A stretch of DNA of 64,000 nt, taken from NCBI GenBank assembly GCA_964036665.1, contig OZ038527.1:9331835-9395834 (forward strand), given 5' to 3'. Position 1 is the first letter of the stretch. Each line of letters starts with the position of its first letter. Source of the DNA: Gordius sp. MW1 (lineage: Eukaryota > Nematomorpha > Gordioida > Gordea > Gordiidae). Below, piece after piece: positions 23,201 through 33,258 of this stretch. A program made the position numbers and the translations under genes. The notes beneath the pieces were generated by a model. That model did not search any database. It saw nothing but the letters and a program-made list of their open reading frames with translations, and was not told where the DNA came from.

Positions 23201-26200
23201 CACTTTATGTTTAAATTAGTTTAACTCTTTGCAGTCCACAATTACCATAAAAAATTTTGTTTTTTGAAATATGTTATTTTATGTTTAACTACATTTTCAA
23301 ATTTTTTTTATAATTTTGCCTTATATGCTACAATTTTTTTTTCTTTCTTTTTTTCAATTTAATCTTATGTCTGCAATATAAGCAGAAATTGTTGTCATAT
23401 ATATTGCTTTAGTATTGTTAGATTGAACCTACTTATGTTTTTTTTATTTAATTTTTGCTTATCTGCTATTTTAATAGATTTCCCCTAAAAAATAACATCC
23501 TCCTAGCAGCATTAAATAAAAATTTGCCATGTGTATACTAAAATAAAACTATATATAGATGGCGCTTAAAATATAATAATTTGTCTCATTAATTTAATGT
23601 TATTTTTTTTAAATATTTAAATAATTTTATTATTATAACATAATCAAAAAAATTTAATCGTTTATACAAAGCATTTTTTTATGATATGATATAAGTTTTA
23701 ACTTAAAATTATATAAAAGTTATGATAAAATTTTTAATAAATAGAGAGTATATATAGAATCCCATTATAACGTTGAAATAGTTGGTTTGCTAATATATGT
23801 TCAAGATGGCGGTAAAATTGGCATCACTTTTTTAAAGGGAATGAGCAGTCTATTAGTCTATGGTTATTACACATGGACCGCCAACAACCCAATTATGTAC
23901 AAAGGGGCGTCAGACCATAAACTGGCTGCAAAACCCCACTACAAAATGATACTATTTTGAAAATTTAAAACAGAAAAATAAGATAACGAGCCTTGTTTCT
24001 TCTGTCGGTACAATGCGATACACGACTATTAGACTTAAGCATACTGGAACGTGAAGATGTTGACAAGAAAGTGACACAAATGCTAAGAAGAACAAAGATT
24101 CACATGGCCTGCTTAGAAGAGAATAGGTGGAATACAGCCAAACCTCGGAAGTTATAAGAATGGTGTTCTACAATGGGTCACCAGGACACGTTATCGCTCT
24201 AAGCGAATCGTTTAAGGTAAGATAGTGGAAGCCATTGGAAGTTCAGACAGATTACTGTGAATGATGATTGCACATCGGGGAGTCTTTCAACCGCTATTTG
24301 TGTGAAGGCTCAGGAAATTAGGTGTAAACTATAAACATTTTCCTGGAATCATTGCTAAAGAAAATAAAAGGAATATGACAGGATTACTGGGACCGACCTC
24401 AACGGCCACGTGAGAAAAAATCATCATAACGAGATTATGGAGGGAATGGGCCTATCAAAAAAATAAAACTAGGGGAGAAGCCTTAAAAGTATCCCAAAAT
24501 AAGACATGGCACTTGTGAACACCTACTTTTTAAAGCACGGACTCAAATTTCTTCATTTCGTTTGTGTTCCGTTTGCTTACTCCTAGCATCCATCTTAAAA
24601 TTTTCATCTCTATTCACGCAAGGCGTTGCTCTTTTCTTTTACGTACCCATGATTCCCAGCTATACAGGCCTGTTGGCTGTATGATGGACCTATACAGTGT
24701 ATCTTTAAGTTTTTGGGATGTTTTGTCACACAGAACCCCTGTTAAATCCCTTCATTTGAGCCATCCGGAATTTATCCAGGCTTTAATTCCTTTATCCATT
24801 CCACCATCCGCTTGAAGTGTTGATTCTAAGTATTGGGATCCCCTCTTGTTAAGTTCCCAATCACCTAAAGGAAGGATGCACATCGCTGATTTTCATCTGA
24901 TTTAAACTTTGTCTTCATGTATTCTGTTTTCTATCGTGACCATATATTAATATAAAATATAGACCGGCCAACAGCTGTAATTTTTGAATAAGCCTGTAGT
25001 ATGCCATGCTAGGGACATTGATTAGCTGAATTTCAATACTTATTTTCAAAAATCAAGCTAATAACACTTAGCATAAGCTCTTACCGTTAAAAATACATTA
25101 GGTTAGGTGAGAAAAATTTAAAACTACATTTTAAATTGTTAAAATTGTGCAGAACATTCACATAGGATGCTAAGTATCATTAGTAACATTAGCGCAATCT
25201 ATAATGTATTTCTATATCCTATGAATCTATAAATGTATATATTAATAATACGCATAAAAAATAATTTTGTAGTGTTATCTTAATTTTTTTATTATTGTAT
25301 GTGCAATATTTGATTCCACAATTTAGCATATTGATATATCTAACTTAAAAATAGCTGTCTACAGCTTTATAAATATCCAAGCAAAAAACTGCTGTTTGCC
25401 CTAAAGTATATCAATATATGATAGTGACTATTGAAGTAAAAATTATATTAGTCAAATTGACTATCTGATAAGACGAATCTAAAGATAATGAATTTCAAGG
25501 TAATCTCAGGTCGTCAGTAGTGTTTCGATCTCGTCTCGTCTCGGTCTCGAAAACAAAATCTCGTCTCGTCTCGGGAGCGATTAGGAAAATCTCGATCTCG
25601 TCTCGTCTCGGTCTAGAAAAATCTCGGTCTCGTCTCGTCGAGAATTCTCGTCTCGTCTCGACTTTTAAAAAAAATATATACGGAATAAAAATTTCTCCTG
25701 TTTTATTAAAAATATAAATAAGTGTTCAAAAATCCAAATGGCAAATTTTACATTTGGAAAAACATTAATACACAAAATTTTTAAAGATTTAGCGGGACAC
25801 GACATCTCATTGACAATATAAAGATATGAATTAACTCATAAAGATAACATTTTTTATAAAAAGTGCAGACTAAAAAAACTATAAATAAATTTGAAATATA
25901 AAGATTAAATTTTATTGTTCTAGCAAATTATAATATTTGTATCAAATTCACTGTGTCTGTCAACTATAAATGGACTTCGAAAATTATAAGTTCGCTTATA
26001 GTTGATTTAGTTGCATAAGTGAGCAAAATGAGACCCTTTATTAACCTTTGCTAATGATTCAAAGTAGACCTTAACATATTTAAGGCAAATGTTTAAGTCC
26101 ATTAATATAACCATCATCAATTTTAGCCCATAGTGTTTATTGCATGTTTATGCGAGGGACATTTAATGATGTTATTATTATTTACAGAATTGATAACTAG

Positions 26201-27608
26201 TTGCAGAAATTGAAACGTTGTAAAACAACAATAAAAGCAGCATTATTATAGAATTAAGAACATAAGGTTTTAAACTTTAAATTAAAGAGTACGTGTTTAA
26301 ATGTATGACAAAAATGAACCATACTTAGATAAATGATTGCCAAATTTTATTTTTTTTGCAAAAATATATAATATTTACTACACTTGGGAATTTTTTTAAT
26401 ATTAAATATATTCCATACATATTGATTCACACTTAATACCTTAAATGTAAATTAAAATACACAATAATTTACTAAAATCTAACGATCAATAAAACGTCGA
26501 GATCTCGCCGAGAAAATCTCGTATCGTCTCGTCTCGACATCAAAATTCTCGTCTCGATCTCGACTCCATTTTTCAAATTCTCGTCCCGAGATTTTTCTCG
26601 GTTTTTCTGCATCACTAGTCGTCAGTCAATATCGTCCAAGTTAATCTAATTGTATTGAAGACGTAGGTGCCTGGAAAATAGGGGGCGACAATTTTGTGCT
26701 GGATTGGGGAAGGGTGATTAGTTAATTTTATTAAATATTTTTGTTGGTAGGTATGGATAATGGTCAAAATACCCTATTAAATATTGGCTACACTGCCCTA
26801 AAAATAAATCCTAATTTAATTTATACTTTTTGGTCAAGTGGAATAATGTCCCTAAGCTCCTTACCTTATTTGTGTATGTTGATGTTCAAAAATTATTTGT
26901 ATCGTACAAATGGAGAATTTAAGAAATAAATAAATAAACTGACCCCGTATTTATTTTCTTATAGAGATCGTAGACAATAATCGTTGTTTAACAATCAAAC
27001 GAACGACTGTTATGGATTTGTAGCCATCATAACAAAAATCTACAGCCTTACTGTTACTCCCTGGAAGTAACCGAGGGGAAAGGCTGCCCTTTCCTCAATA
27101 CAGATCCTGGCTAAGCCCATATATAAATTATTAAATTCGAAAAATATTTTTGATATAACAACCTTATTTTACAAATTAAATAAATAAATAAATAAATAAA
27201 TAACACAAAGCTAACTTTGTAGAATTGTAATTTTCAGATTCTCTATTGATAGGAGGTGGTATGCTATCGATGAGTTTTATTGATCTTGACCGAAGGTAGG
27301 CCCTTGAATGTTTATAAATACTCAGTTTGTCGTGCCATTGCTCATTGAGCTCGCGTATTTTATTCCTAACGTAATGTAATTGTTTGACGGTTTTATGGTC
27401 AAATCGCATGGCTCCGTCCCAGTGTAATTGGTTTAGGTTTTGGTATAAATTCCTTAATTCGTGATCGTATTGATTTATTAAATCTATTTCTCTCATAATA
27501 AATATTTTTTAATAATAAATTACTTGCAACTTCTTCATTGATCATCGTAGAGCAGGTATTACCGTATATCGCAAATAAACACAGGAAATAGAGAAAAGCA
27601 ATATCCAT
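17055..27608 (-). CDS. Secreted ACE-like (M2 family) protein, probable pseudoenzyme
   Basis: Exons, in transcript order: 27608-27524, 27489-27216, 19762-19434, 19314-19153, 19116-18840, 18805-18597, 18272-17825 and 17229-17055. All GT-AG joins keep frame, giving about 652 residues. A signal peptide (MDIAFLYFLCLFAIYG) opens the protein. M2 landmarks follow: EFWVSLG-type FWVSLGFANL, LEIFHQLGHIYYY, EFEEVIGELLALS, NYNTAWW, CDIYGS-like FDMYGNSDIG, and a final FYRPLVIWL...ITW. The zinc ligands (two His and the second Glu of FEEVIGE) remain, but the catalytic Glu of HExxH is Gln. The tyrosine equivalent to human tACE Y523 reads Phe. It is likely a non-peptidase ACE homologue that may bind zinc. Confidence 0.8.
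17825..18272 (-). CDS. ACE-like exon 7
   Basis: Begins GLIDRASIVSYLMHVALRD after acceptor AAATAG|GTCTTA. Contains WRQKVLSGQI, NYNTAWWSIVEKIQGL and SYHVTRNNGVDKFWRSILLKYQL. Against the conserved KFHIPSSVPYIRYFVSF block, His is kept but Lys, Arg and Tyr (tACE K511, R522, Y523) read Ser, Lys and Phe. Ends MYGNSDIGNKLR, donor TTAAG|GTACTT. Confidence 0.85.
18597..18805 (-). CDS. ACE-like exon 6: altered zinc-binding motif
   Basis: LVLCADPSYQTLLEIFHQLGHIYYYQEY then PEFEEVIGELLALSAINP. In the family this is HHE(M/L)GHIQY followed by GFHEA(V/I)GDVLALS. His, His and the downstream Glu remain; the catalytic Glu is Gln, and His of HEA is Glu. Donor TTTAG|GTATTA. Confidence 0.9.
18806..18839 (-). other. 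Micro-intron, 34 bp
   Basis: GTAAATTTTA...GTTTTAAG on the minus strand, between GAATTTAG and ACTTGTTT. Splicing yields KEFRLVLCADPS, matching the DFR-x4-C step just before the zinc motif in ACEs. Confidence 0.8.
18840..19116 (-). CDS. ACE-like exon 5
   Basis: GNIWGLTWSNILQII, then ALAKQAEQFWVSLGFANLSESFW and YKTKEFR. The HxSAWDF motif that holds human tACE H353 and C352 is replaced by a KDSVSYNMY-like stretch, so a substrate-binding His and one disulfide Cys appear lost. Confidence 0.85.
19117..19152 (-). other. Micro-intron, 36 bp
   Basis: GTAAAAATCA...AAAATTAAG on the minus strand. Removing it joins HLT to GNIWGLTWSNI, reproducing the family's HLLGNMWAQQWSEI junction. Confidence 0.8.
19153..19314 (-). 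CDS. ACE-like exon 4
   Basis: Not an ATG-initiated frame. Acceptor TATAATAG|ATAAAG; donor TTAACAG|GTAAAA. Encodes RILDELFDFYADLHALIKHNL and TVPIHLT, matching the LEDIFADIRPLYQQIHGYVR and GPIPMHLLG region of ACEs in order and spacing. Confidence 0.8.
19434..19762 (-). CDS. ACE-like exon 3: diverged N-domain segment
   Basis: Acceptor CATTATAG|GTTTTA. The join reads STKFYNIWRGN, like the TTKFQWRSY step in Drosophila Ance. It is rich in Asn and Ser (SNNESNPIP, NITILNKNKH) with possible N-glycosylation sites, and ends CCAGMSIKIC with donor TGTG|GTAGTA. The usual aromatic-rich YYW...YDKAG block is not recognisable, although overall length is conserved. Confidence 0.65.
20250..20876. repeat. Three perfect-looking 209-bp tandem units
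   Basis: Units start ACTGCTCATTATACG at 20250, 20459 and 20668, exactly 209 bp apart, and end CGATCTATATCAA. Apart from the last base before each new unit I saw no differences, so the array is recent. Each unit is a copy of the MITE's left arm. Confidence 0.9.
20876..22620. mobile_element. Minisatellite-cored non-autonomous element, copy B
   Basis: Starts ACTCGGGCCTTCGGCCCTCG directly after the third 209-bp unit and ends GCCCATAAATTGCATAGCAATTA. Core units with GGCCAATGGTCA...CCATTGGTCAG run from about 21315 to 21930. The subterminal repeat is TTGCTATGCAATTTATGG (about 20989) against 22598-22618. Compared with copy A it has fewer 59-bp units and carries an extra B-box-like segment at 22170-22225. 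Confidence 0.7.
22170..22225 (-). repeat. Two tRNA B-box-like motifs
   Basis: On the minus strand, GGGTTCGAACCCCGG and, 25 bases on, GGTTCGATTCCCGGAGAGGG both match the T-arm/B-box consensus. No acceptor stem, anticodon arm or A box could be fitted, so these are tRNA-derived fragments, not a tRNA gene. Confidence 0.5.
22620..23640. other. AT-rich interior of composite element
   Basis: Contains three loosely repeated segments around TTCTTATCTATTAATRGAATATATTTAATTTATTATATTC (about 22820-22990). I see no coding sequence. Confidence 0.45.
24040..24360 (+). pseudogene. RTE-like LINE endonuclease remnant
   Basis: One frame reads TQMLRRTKIHMACLEENRW, which matches the endonuclease start (I-x-x-x-x-Q/E-T-R-W) of RTE/BovB-type LINEs. 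Downstream sequence is broken by stops. Only this short motif supports the call. Confidence 0.5.
24500..24860 (-). pseudogene. RTE-like reverse transcriptase C-terminal remnant
   Basis: Across minus-strand frames one reads GGMDKGIKAWINSGW, LTGVLCDKTSQKLKDTLYRSI, QPTGLYSWESW and KRKATPCVNRDENFKM. This is the order of the RTE RT tail (IGAAWGKWRE, LKIKIYRTVIRPVLLYGAECW, KMLEKTEMRMLRWI). Several stops and frame changes show decay. It faces the opposite way to the endonuclease remnant. Confidence 0.65.
25518..26617. mobile_element. Intact 1.1-kb CTCG-rich hAT element
   Basis: TAGTGTTTCG...CATCACTA ends fit the hAT TAGTG terminus. The flanks GTCGTCAG (25510-25517 and 26618-26625) are identical. 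Both ends carry CTCGTCTCG-type arrays (25528-25660 and 26495-26600), oriented so that the sequence could fold. The AT-rich interior has no transposase, so this is a non-autonomous element. It provides the reference for the truncated copies at 5451 and 33970. Confidence 0.9.
26620..27175. other. Intron sequence, nothing recognised
   Basis: Intron of the ACE-like gene next to its second exon. An AAAT microsatellite follows at 27177-27203. A short open frame here has no recognisable motif. Confidence 0.4.
27177..27203. repeat. (AAAT)n microsatellite
   Basis: About seven AAAT units just inside the ACE-like intron, next to the exon 2 donor. Confidence 0.9.
27216..27489 (-). CDS. ACE-like exon 2: N-terminal helices
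   Basis: Encodes IDLINQYDHELRNLYQNL, then WDGAMRFD and KIRELNEQW, ending NYNSTK with donor ACAAA|GTTAGC. The pattern matches the W-A-Y-x-(S/T)-N-I-T region and following helix of insect ACEs only loosely, so the N-terminus is diverged. Confidence 0.7.
27490..27523 (-). other. Micro-intron, 34 bp
   Basis: Begins GTAATTTATT and ends TTATGAGAG on the minus strand. Removing exactly 34 bases joins GTTGCAA to AAATAGATT and corrects an apparent +1 frameshift. Two further introns of this gene are 34 and 36 bp, so the model is consistent. Confidence 0.7.
27524..27608 (-). CDS. ACE-like exon 1: signal peptide
   Basis: ATG at 27608 begins MDIAFLYFLCLFAIYGNTCST, a hydrophobic secretion signal, then MINEEVA. 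The donor is GCAA|GTAATT. Reading through instead would put the following conserved segment out of frame; a 34-bp intron restores it and gives EEVAKIDLINQYDHEL, the helix expected at the mature N-terminus. Confidence 0.75.
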
Positions 27609-28518
27609 GCTAAAATGTGTATAAGTTGAATTTTGTTTTGATTTACTACATAAATAGTCAAATTGAGGCAAACAAATTTATCTTATATTGAAAACTGTTT
27701 TATTAAGAGGGGTAAGCCAAAGACGTTGGTCAACCTGCTTTATACCCAGACTAAACTTAGTTGGGGTTCAATTTTAATTATTAATATGAATTATAAAGGT
27801 AAAGGCATAGGACAAGATTACTTTCGGGTCGGGTTGGTGTTTATTTATAAAATAATAAATAGAGTGGGCAAGCGGACAATGTGTGTTTAAAGTTAGATTT
27901 ATCACTTCTATAACCAATTTTCATTAAAGGGTATGGTATACAGTTAAAAATCTTAGGCCCGAACCTATTTATTTTTGCAAATACGACTTGCAGTAATCTT
28001 TTGATGTTTATTGATATAGAAGATAATAATAACCCCTTTCAGGAGTGCCGCAATTATATTAAAAATATCAATAAAACAAAATAATTTATTGATAATCATG
28101 GGAAAAAAAGCATAAAAAATACTACTATTATAATATATGTACATAGCGCTAAAATTATATCCTCGTCTTCCTATTTGAATATATACCAGAAGTCCAAAAT
28201 AGATTATAATCTAATTATGGTAATTAGAAATAAAATTGTCTGATTGAATATGTTGGAGGATTTGCTTGTTCTACTCGCCCAAATTCTATGTTTTTGTGTA
28301 TATTGTCTGCCCCGCCGGCCCCATTTATACAAACTGCCCGAGATTTTATAAAGGCTGAAGCAGAACATACATTTTGTTATCAAGAAAAACATCATAAATC
28401 ATATTTTCTGATCTAGTGTTTATAGTTTACGGCAAATAAACACCTAATTTTCAAAGTTTTTCTTATAGTACATTTCTTTCAATCAATCCCTGCAAATCTC
28501 TAAATGTATCACTTATCT
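27609..28518. other. Upstream region of ACE-like gene
   Basis: Should hold the ACE-like promoter and 5' untranslated region, but I cannot place a TATA box or start site in DNA this AT-rich. A minus-strand stretch at about 28228-28375 (CSASAFIKSRAVCINGAGG...VEQANPPTYSIRQFYF) has coding-like composition and might be a small exon; no family is recognised. Confidence 0.35.
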
Positions 28519-28805
28519 AGAAAAATTTTCCTATTTAAACAATTAAATTAATAGAAAATTTAAGATTAAGTTGTGTTGAGGTTCAATGTTTTGAGAAAAA
28601 TTTATTTATAATCGTTTTCAAGGGGATATCTGCCTGTACACGGCCCAGCCCACCCAAAAATGTTACTAATCCGACCCGCCCTGTTTATAATTTCTATATA
28701 ACTTAGTAATCGATACACAATTTTAAGAAATACTTTTAAACACATTTGATCTCAGATTTATTAAATAAAATAAATATATGTCTCAAGTCAGACTTATATC
28801 ATAGA

Positions 28806-29258
28806 CATAGACTAGATAAACTGCTTATCAACACACAAAATGTGTACCCCTTTTTCCGCCATCTTGGGAGGCACATTATAAAGTGGTGATCATATAGAAA
28901 TTCGTAATTTTCGCAAATTAAATAATCTTAAAAAGGTAAATAAAAAAATATTGAATTGTGTAGATATCAAAAACGCATTTTAAAATAAATAACATTTAAA
29001 AAATACATAAAAATTAAAAATGTAAAAAATGCGATTAAAGTTTGTTTTAATATAGCGCCATCAATTTTAATTGCTATTTTGTATAATATTAATTTATTTA
29101 CGTTCGTTTTAATTTATAAACTAGTGAGGAAGGTAAATTGACTGTTATAGGGCGAAATTACATGGTTAAAATACATCAATTGCTCTCCTCAAAATGGAGG
29201 AAAATCTGACGCACAATTAACCATATGCGTATGGCATGAGCAGTCTATCTAGTCTATG
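28806..29258. mobile_element. hAT-type MITE, CATAGACTA family (duplicate copy)
   Basis: This is the 288-740 MITE carried along inside the second direct-repeat copy, with the same terminal inverted repeats and the same flanking 8-bp sites. It is therefore not an independent insertion. Confidence 0.8.
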
Positions 29259-29557
29259 ATCATAAATTTTATATTTGTAAAAAGTCTCAAGAGTTTTAAC
29301 GTTTAATTGATTTCGGTAATTTTAATACCAGATCGGCCATTAATAATGTGATATAAGTACCTGGCACTTTCAAACTTCTGAAAAACATTATGTATGTGCT
29401 TGTGCATATTGTTAAGAAAAAATTCTTATTTCACATGAAAATAAGCAAAAGTTGTATTTAAAAATTAAATACGTTACCTGCAAGTCTAAGTACAGGGAAT
29501 ATTCGGGATCAGAAATTTTGAAAATTATATTTTATAACCACTTTTATACAAATTTAA

Positions 29558-30173
29558 GGTAAGAAATTGTAATTAATAAACAAAAATTTGTACTACAATT
29601 GTTGTGGTAAATTAGGCTGTTTGGGTGAAAACATCCTTTTAGTAGTTGCCAAAGTTGTAAACTGGACGATTTTGTACTCAAATTATGGAAGTTAAATAAC
29701 AGGAAATTGAAAAGTTAAATAACAGGAAATCATTAAAGTCTTGTACTTTAGTATTTATATTTAAAAAAAATTGTCAATTAATATAAAATACAGTTACTTT
29801 AACTAAAAATACGAATTGGTTTTGTTTATTACAAGACCTTAATATTTAAACAAATACATAAATATTGGTAAGAAAATGTAATTAATAAACAAAAACTTGT
29901 ACTACAATTGTTATGGTAAATTAAGCTGTTTGGGTGAAAACAACCTTTTAGTAGTTGCCAAAGTTGTAAACTAAACGATTTTGTACTCAAGGTATTGAGA
30001 AGTTAAATAACAGGAAATTGAAAAGTTAAATAACAGGAAATTAATGATATCTTGTACTTTAGTATTTATATTTTAAAAATTATCAATAAATATAAAATAC
30101 AGTTACTTTACTAAAAATACGAATTGGTTATGTTTATTACAAGACCTTAATATTTAAACAATTCCATAAATAT
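29558..30173. repeat. Tandem duplication, two ~309-bp units (duplicate copy)
   Basis: Same pair of diverged ~309-bp units as at 1040-1655, inside the second direct-repeat copy. Confidence 0.8.
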
Positions 30174-33100
30174 TTATATCATTTTAAGAATTTATAAGTA
30201 TGAATACGTTCACCTTGAAATTATCAATTTTAACTATAAACACCACACGCTGTTGTTTATTATTAAAATGTTATTCAATATTGTTTCATTGCACGAATTA
30301 AATTAAAATAGAGATATGATGGGAATAGAGAAATCTTGTGATAGGGAGCCCGGCCCGACGGGCAGAATTTAATTAAACAGAGTCGGGCCTGATGAGGCGG
30401 CCCGACTTAAGGCCAGAGCCCGGCCTATAAGCAAACTAATCTTTTATAAAATATGATTTAAAACTCAACTCGATATAAATTATTATCTTCGTACATCATA
30501 CACATTATAGCTTCCAAGCTTCAGCTTTTTCCCCCTGTCTATAATATTTTGACCTAAATTGCAAATCTTATTCTTGTATTTAAATAAATTCATAGTAGCC
30601 ATTTAGACATTAAATAAGGATTTTTTTTAAAGTTTTTTTAATTGGAACTGTTAGATAAATTTTATAAAGTTAGATTTCCGGTTGTAAATTTTTGGCTGAA
30701 TAAATTGTAGCGAGTGAAAATGAAAATTTTATTTCAAACTTATTCTAGTTGTAAATTACGATTAATAACAATTTAATGCATTATGTATTTATATGGTAAA
30801 ATAATTTTATTGGGTCGGGCACGGGTCAGGCCAAAAATAAAAAAGTCGTTCGGGCTCGGGCCGAGCTAAATAAAAACTGAGACGTCGGGCTCGGCTCGGG
30901 CACAAAAAAGCAGGGCTCTACATATCCGTGAATTATTTAACCCTACCACCCCCCCCCCCTTTTCTACACTCCCTCCTGCCGCGATGCCTACTGTCTTTTC
31001 TTTGTCTTTCACTCAAGAATTTAGGCTCATATAAATGACAAAGATATATATCTATACGGCGAGCAATTTATTTATAAATGTATACTTCATTTTATTACGC
31101 ATTCTGGAAAAAATAATATAATTACTTTGAATAAGAAATATTGTGAAGAATTAATTATACACGTCTACAATTGTGATTGTATCCCATGATCTGACAAATT
31201 CGGATAGAGATCATTACGCTGAGCAATTATAAGCTTTTAGTTTATTCGCTAGTCGTCCAGATGTGATAAATGAGCTTATGGTACAAAAAATGGCCTTTTT
31301 AACGTTTTTTAAGGTTATTTTCCACTCCATTTAATAATTATATTTAATAATGTTTATACAATCCCATAGACCATTTATGTCTATATGATCAAAAAAAAAT
31401 TTCATTCTTACTTTCAATTTTATCAACGCTTGCACCTCCCTACTATGTCAGGGAAAACGGAGTACATTAGAGTACATATTACGTATGCAATGTTTAGTAA
31501 CACATCACTCTCTCCCTTCACCTAATCCCTCTCCATCTCCTTCACTCCCGCCTCCTTCTTGTGTGTTTGGCCAGATAACGGGCGGGAGTGGAAGAGAAGG
31601 AGAAAGGGAGAGATTGGTGCGTTAGTAATCGTGTACGTAGTATGTACTCTGTATTTCCATACATATTGGGAGGAATTTTAGTGCGGAAGAGAGGTTCAAA
31701 TAAACGTGGATAAAACTGAAAGTAATATGAAAAAATTAATTTTGGTATAAATATTATTTAAATATATATTAAAAATAGCGTGATAGCCTCAAAAAACGTT
31801 AAAAAGGCCATTTTTTGCACCTTTAGCCTCATTCCTCACAAAATTTGGACGACGACGAAAAAACTAAATATATATTATGTTCAGCGTAAAATTCTCTATC
31901 AGATATATCAGGATCTTTTATCTTGTAGAGCTGTGTTATTAAATACCCTTAGTAAATTCCTGTCACTTTGTAGGGAAAACGGAGTACAGATTATTTGTGC
32001 AATGCTACTACCATTTAATCCTACTTATCTCTTGCTTCTACTCCACTCGTACCCCATCATATAATATGGGAATGGGGGGGGGGGGGGGAAGGGGAAGTCG
32101 GAAAGGGAGGAGAGTAATTGAAAGGAGAAAGTTAAGTGCGAGTGTACATTGCATTATGCGATTCGCATAAGTACTATCGAATTCTAATTGTTTTTCCGAA
32201 CATAGTGGGAAGAATTTTAATTAGGGGAGTGGGTCAGGTTAAAACGGATAAATTTAAATATATTTAACCCGACAGGTACCAGTACCAGGCGGCCGAACAA
32301 ATTTTTACGAATATTTTTGGGCTTCTTTACATGCATAATAAAGCCAAACAATTGGAAAAATTCAAAAAAAATTTCTACTTTGGGAATAAAGGGGTGTCAC
32401 CTACAGATTACACTGGGCGGTGCAAAAATACACATGTATAAAGATTTTTAAAAGTATCAATATAAGTATAAAATAATGACGAGTTATACATGAAATATAA
32501 AAAAAATTATTAACTGACAAATCGAGACGTATAAAATATGTTAATTATTATGAAATGTTGACCAATAATGTATGTGCATGCATACATTACAATATGCGCA
32601 CAAAATTTGAGTAGCATAATGACAACCAACCCAACGCCCATACAAAATACCTTTTAATGTATAGTCAGATTACCTAAAATTGATTAATTTAGTGTTCAAC
32701 TTCCGTTGTTTGGGCTAGTGCTCTTTTAAACTTTTCGTATAGTTAGAGCTACCATGCATTTTGGCATGCAGCATTTACCCCAATTGCAAATAGAGGAAAA
32801 TATCATTTCCCCGCGACATAATACTCAGTTGACATCCATATTTTGGTTAAAGATGCGACACCGCCCATAAAACTATCATACATTTTATCATTAGATTAAA
32901 CATTGAATTACACTTTTTTTAATTTTTGGTCGTAATTTCATTTAGTAGAGGGGATACGTTTGACGTAGTGACAGTTTGATAGCATTGTGATAATATTATT
33001 ATCACAGCCATTAAATTTGTAGGGCATTTTTTGAAAAAAATCCTCGTTTTTTTAAATTTTATATCGATGATAGGGCACACGATTTACCCGCAATGTTCCT

Positions 33101-33258
33101 GTGCCTCCAATATTCGATAAGTAGATGGTAATGAATCTAGCGTACTTTTTCCCGTCAGGAGATCCTACACCAAAATTGACTAATTTAATTTTGTGTCATC
33201 ACGTAAACTTCTGTGAAGTTTTCGCCTTCTCGCAAGTTAGACCATAATTATCATTTCC

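Larger units (their letters stand above)
20236..23862. mobile_element. 3.6-kb composite hAT-type MITE with perfect 8-bp duplication
   Basis: CATAGACTAAATAGACTG at the left and CAGTCTATTAGTCTATG at the right are inverted. The flanks GTTATTAC (20228-20235 and 23863-23870) are identical. The left arm is amplified as three 209-bp units, after which the minisatellite-cored element is embedded. The right arm (about 23640-23862) carries the mirrored CAAGATGGCGGTAAAATTGG and GGGAATGAGCAGTC. It lies in the largest intron of the ACE-like gene. Confidence 0.85.

Noticed and set aside
27399-27671. Frameshift mutation in ACE-like first exon
   Set aside because: A 34-bp GT-AG intron at 27490-27523 restores the frame and the expected N-terminal helix, consistent with two other micro-introns in the gene.
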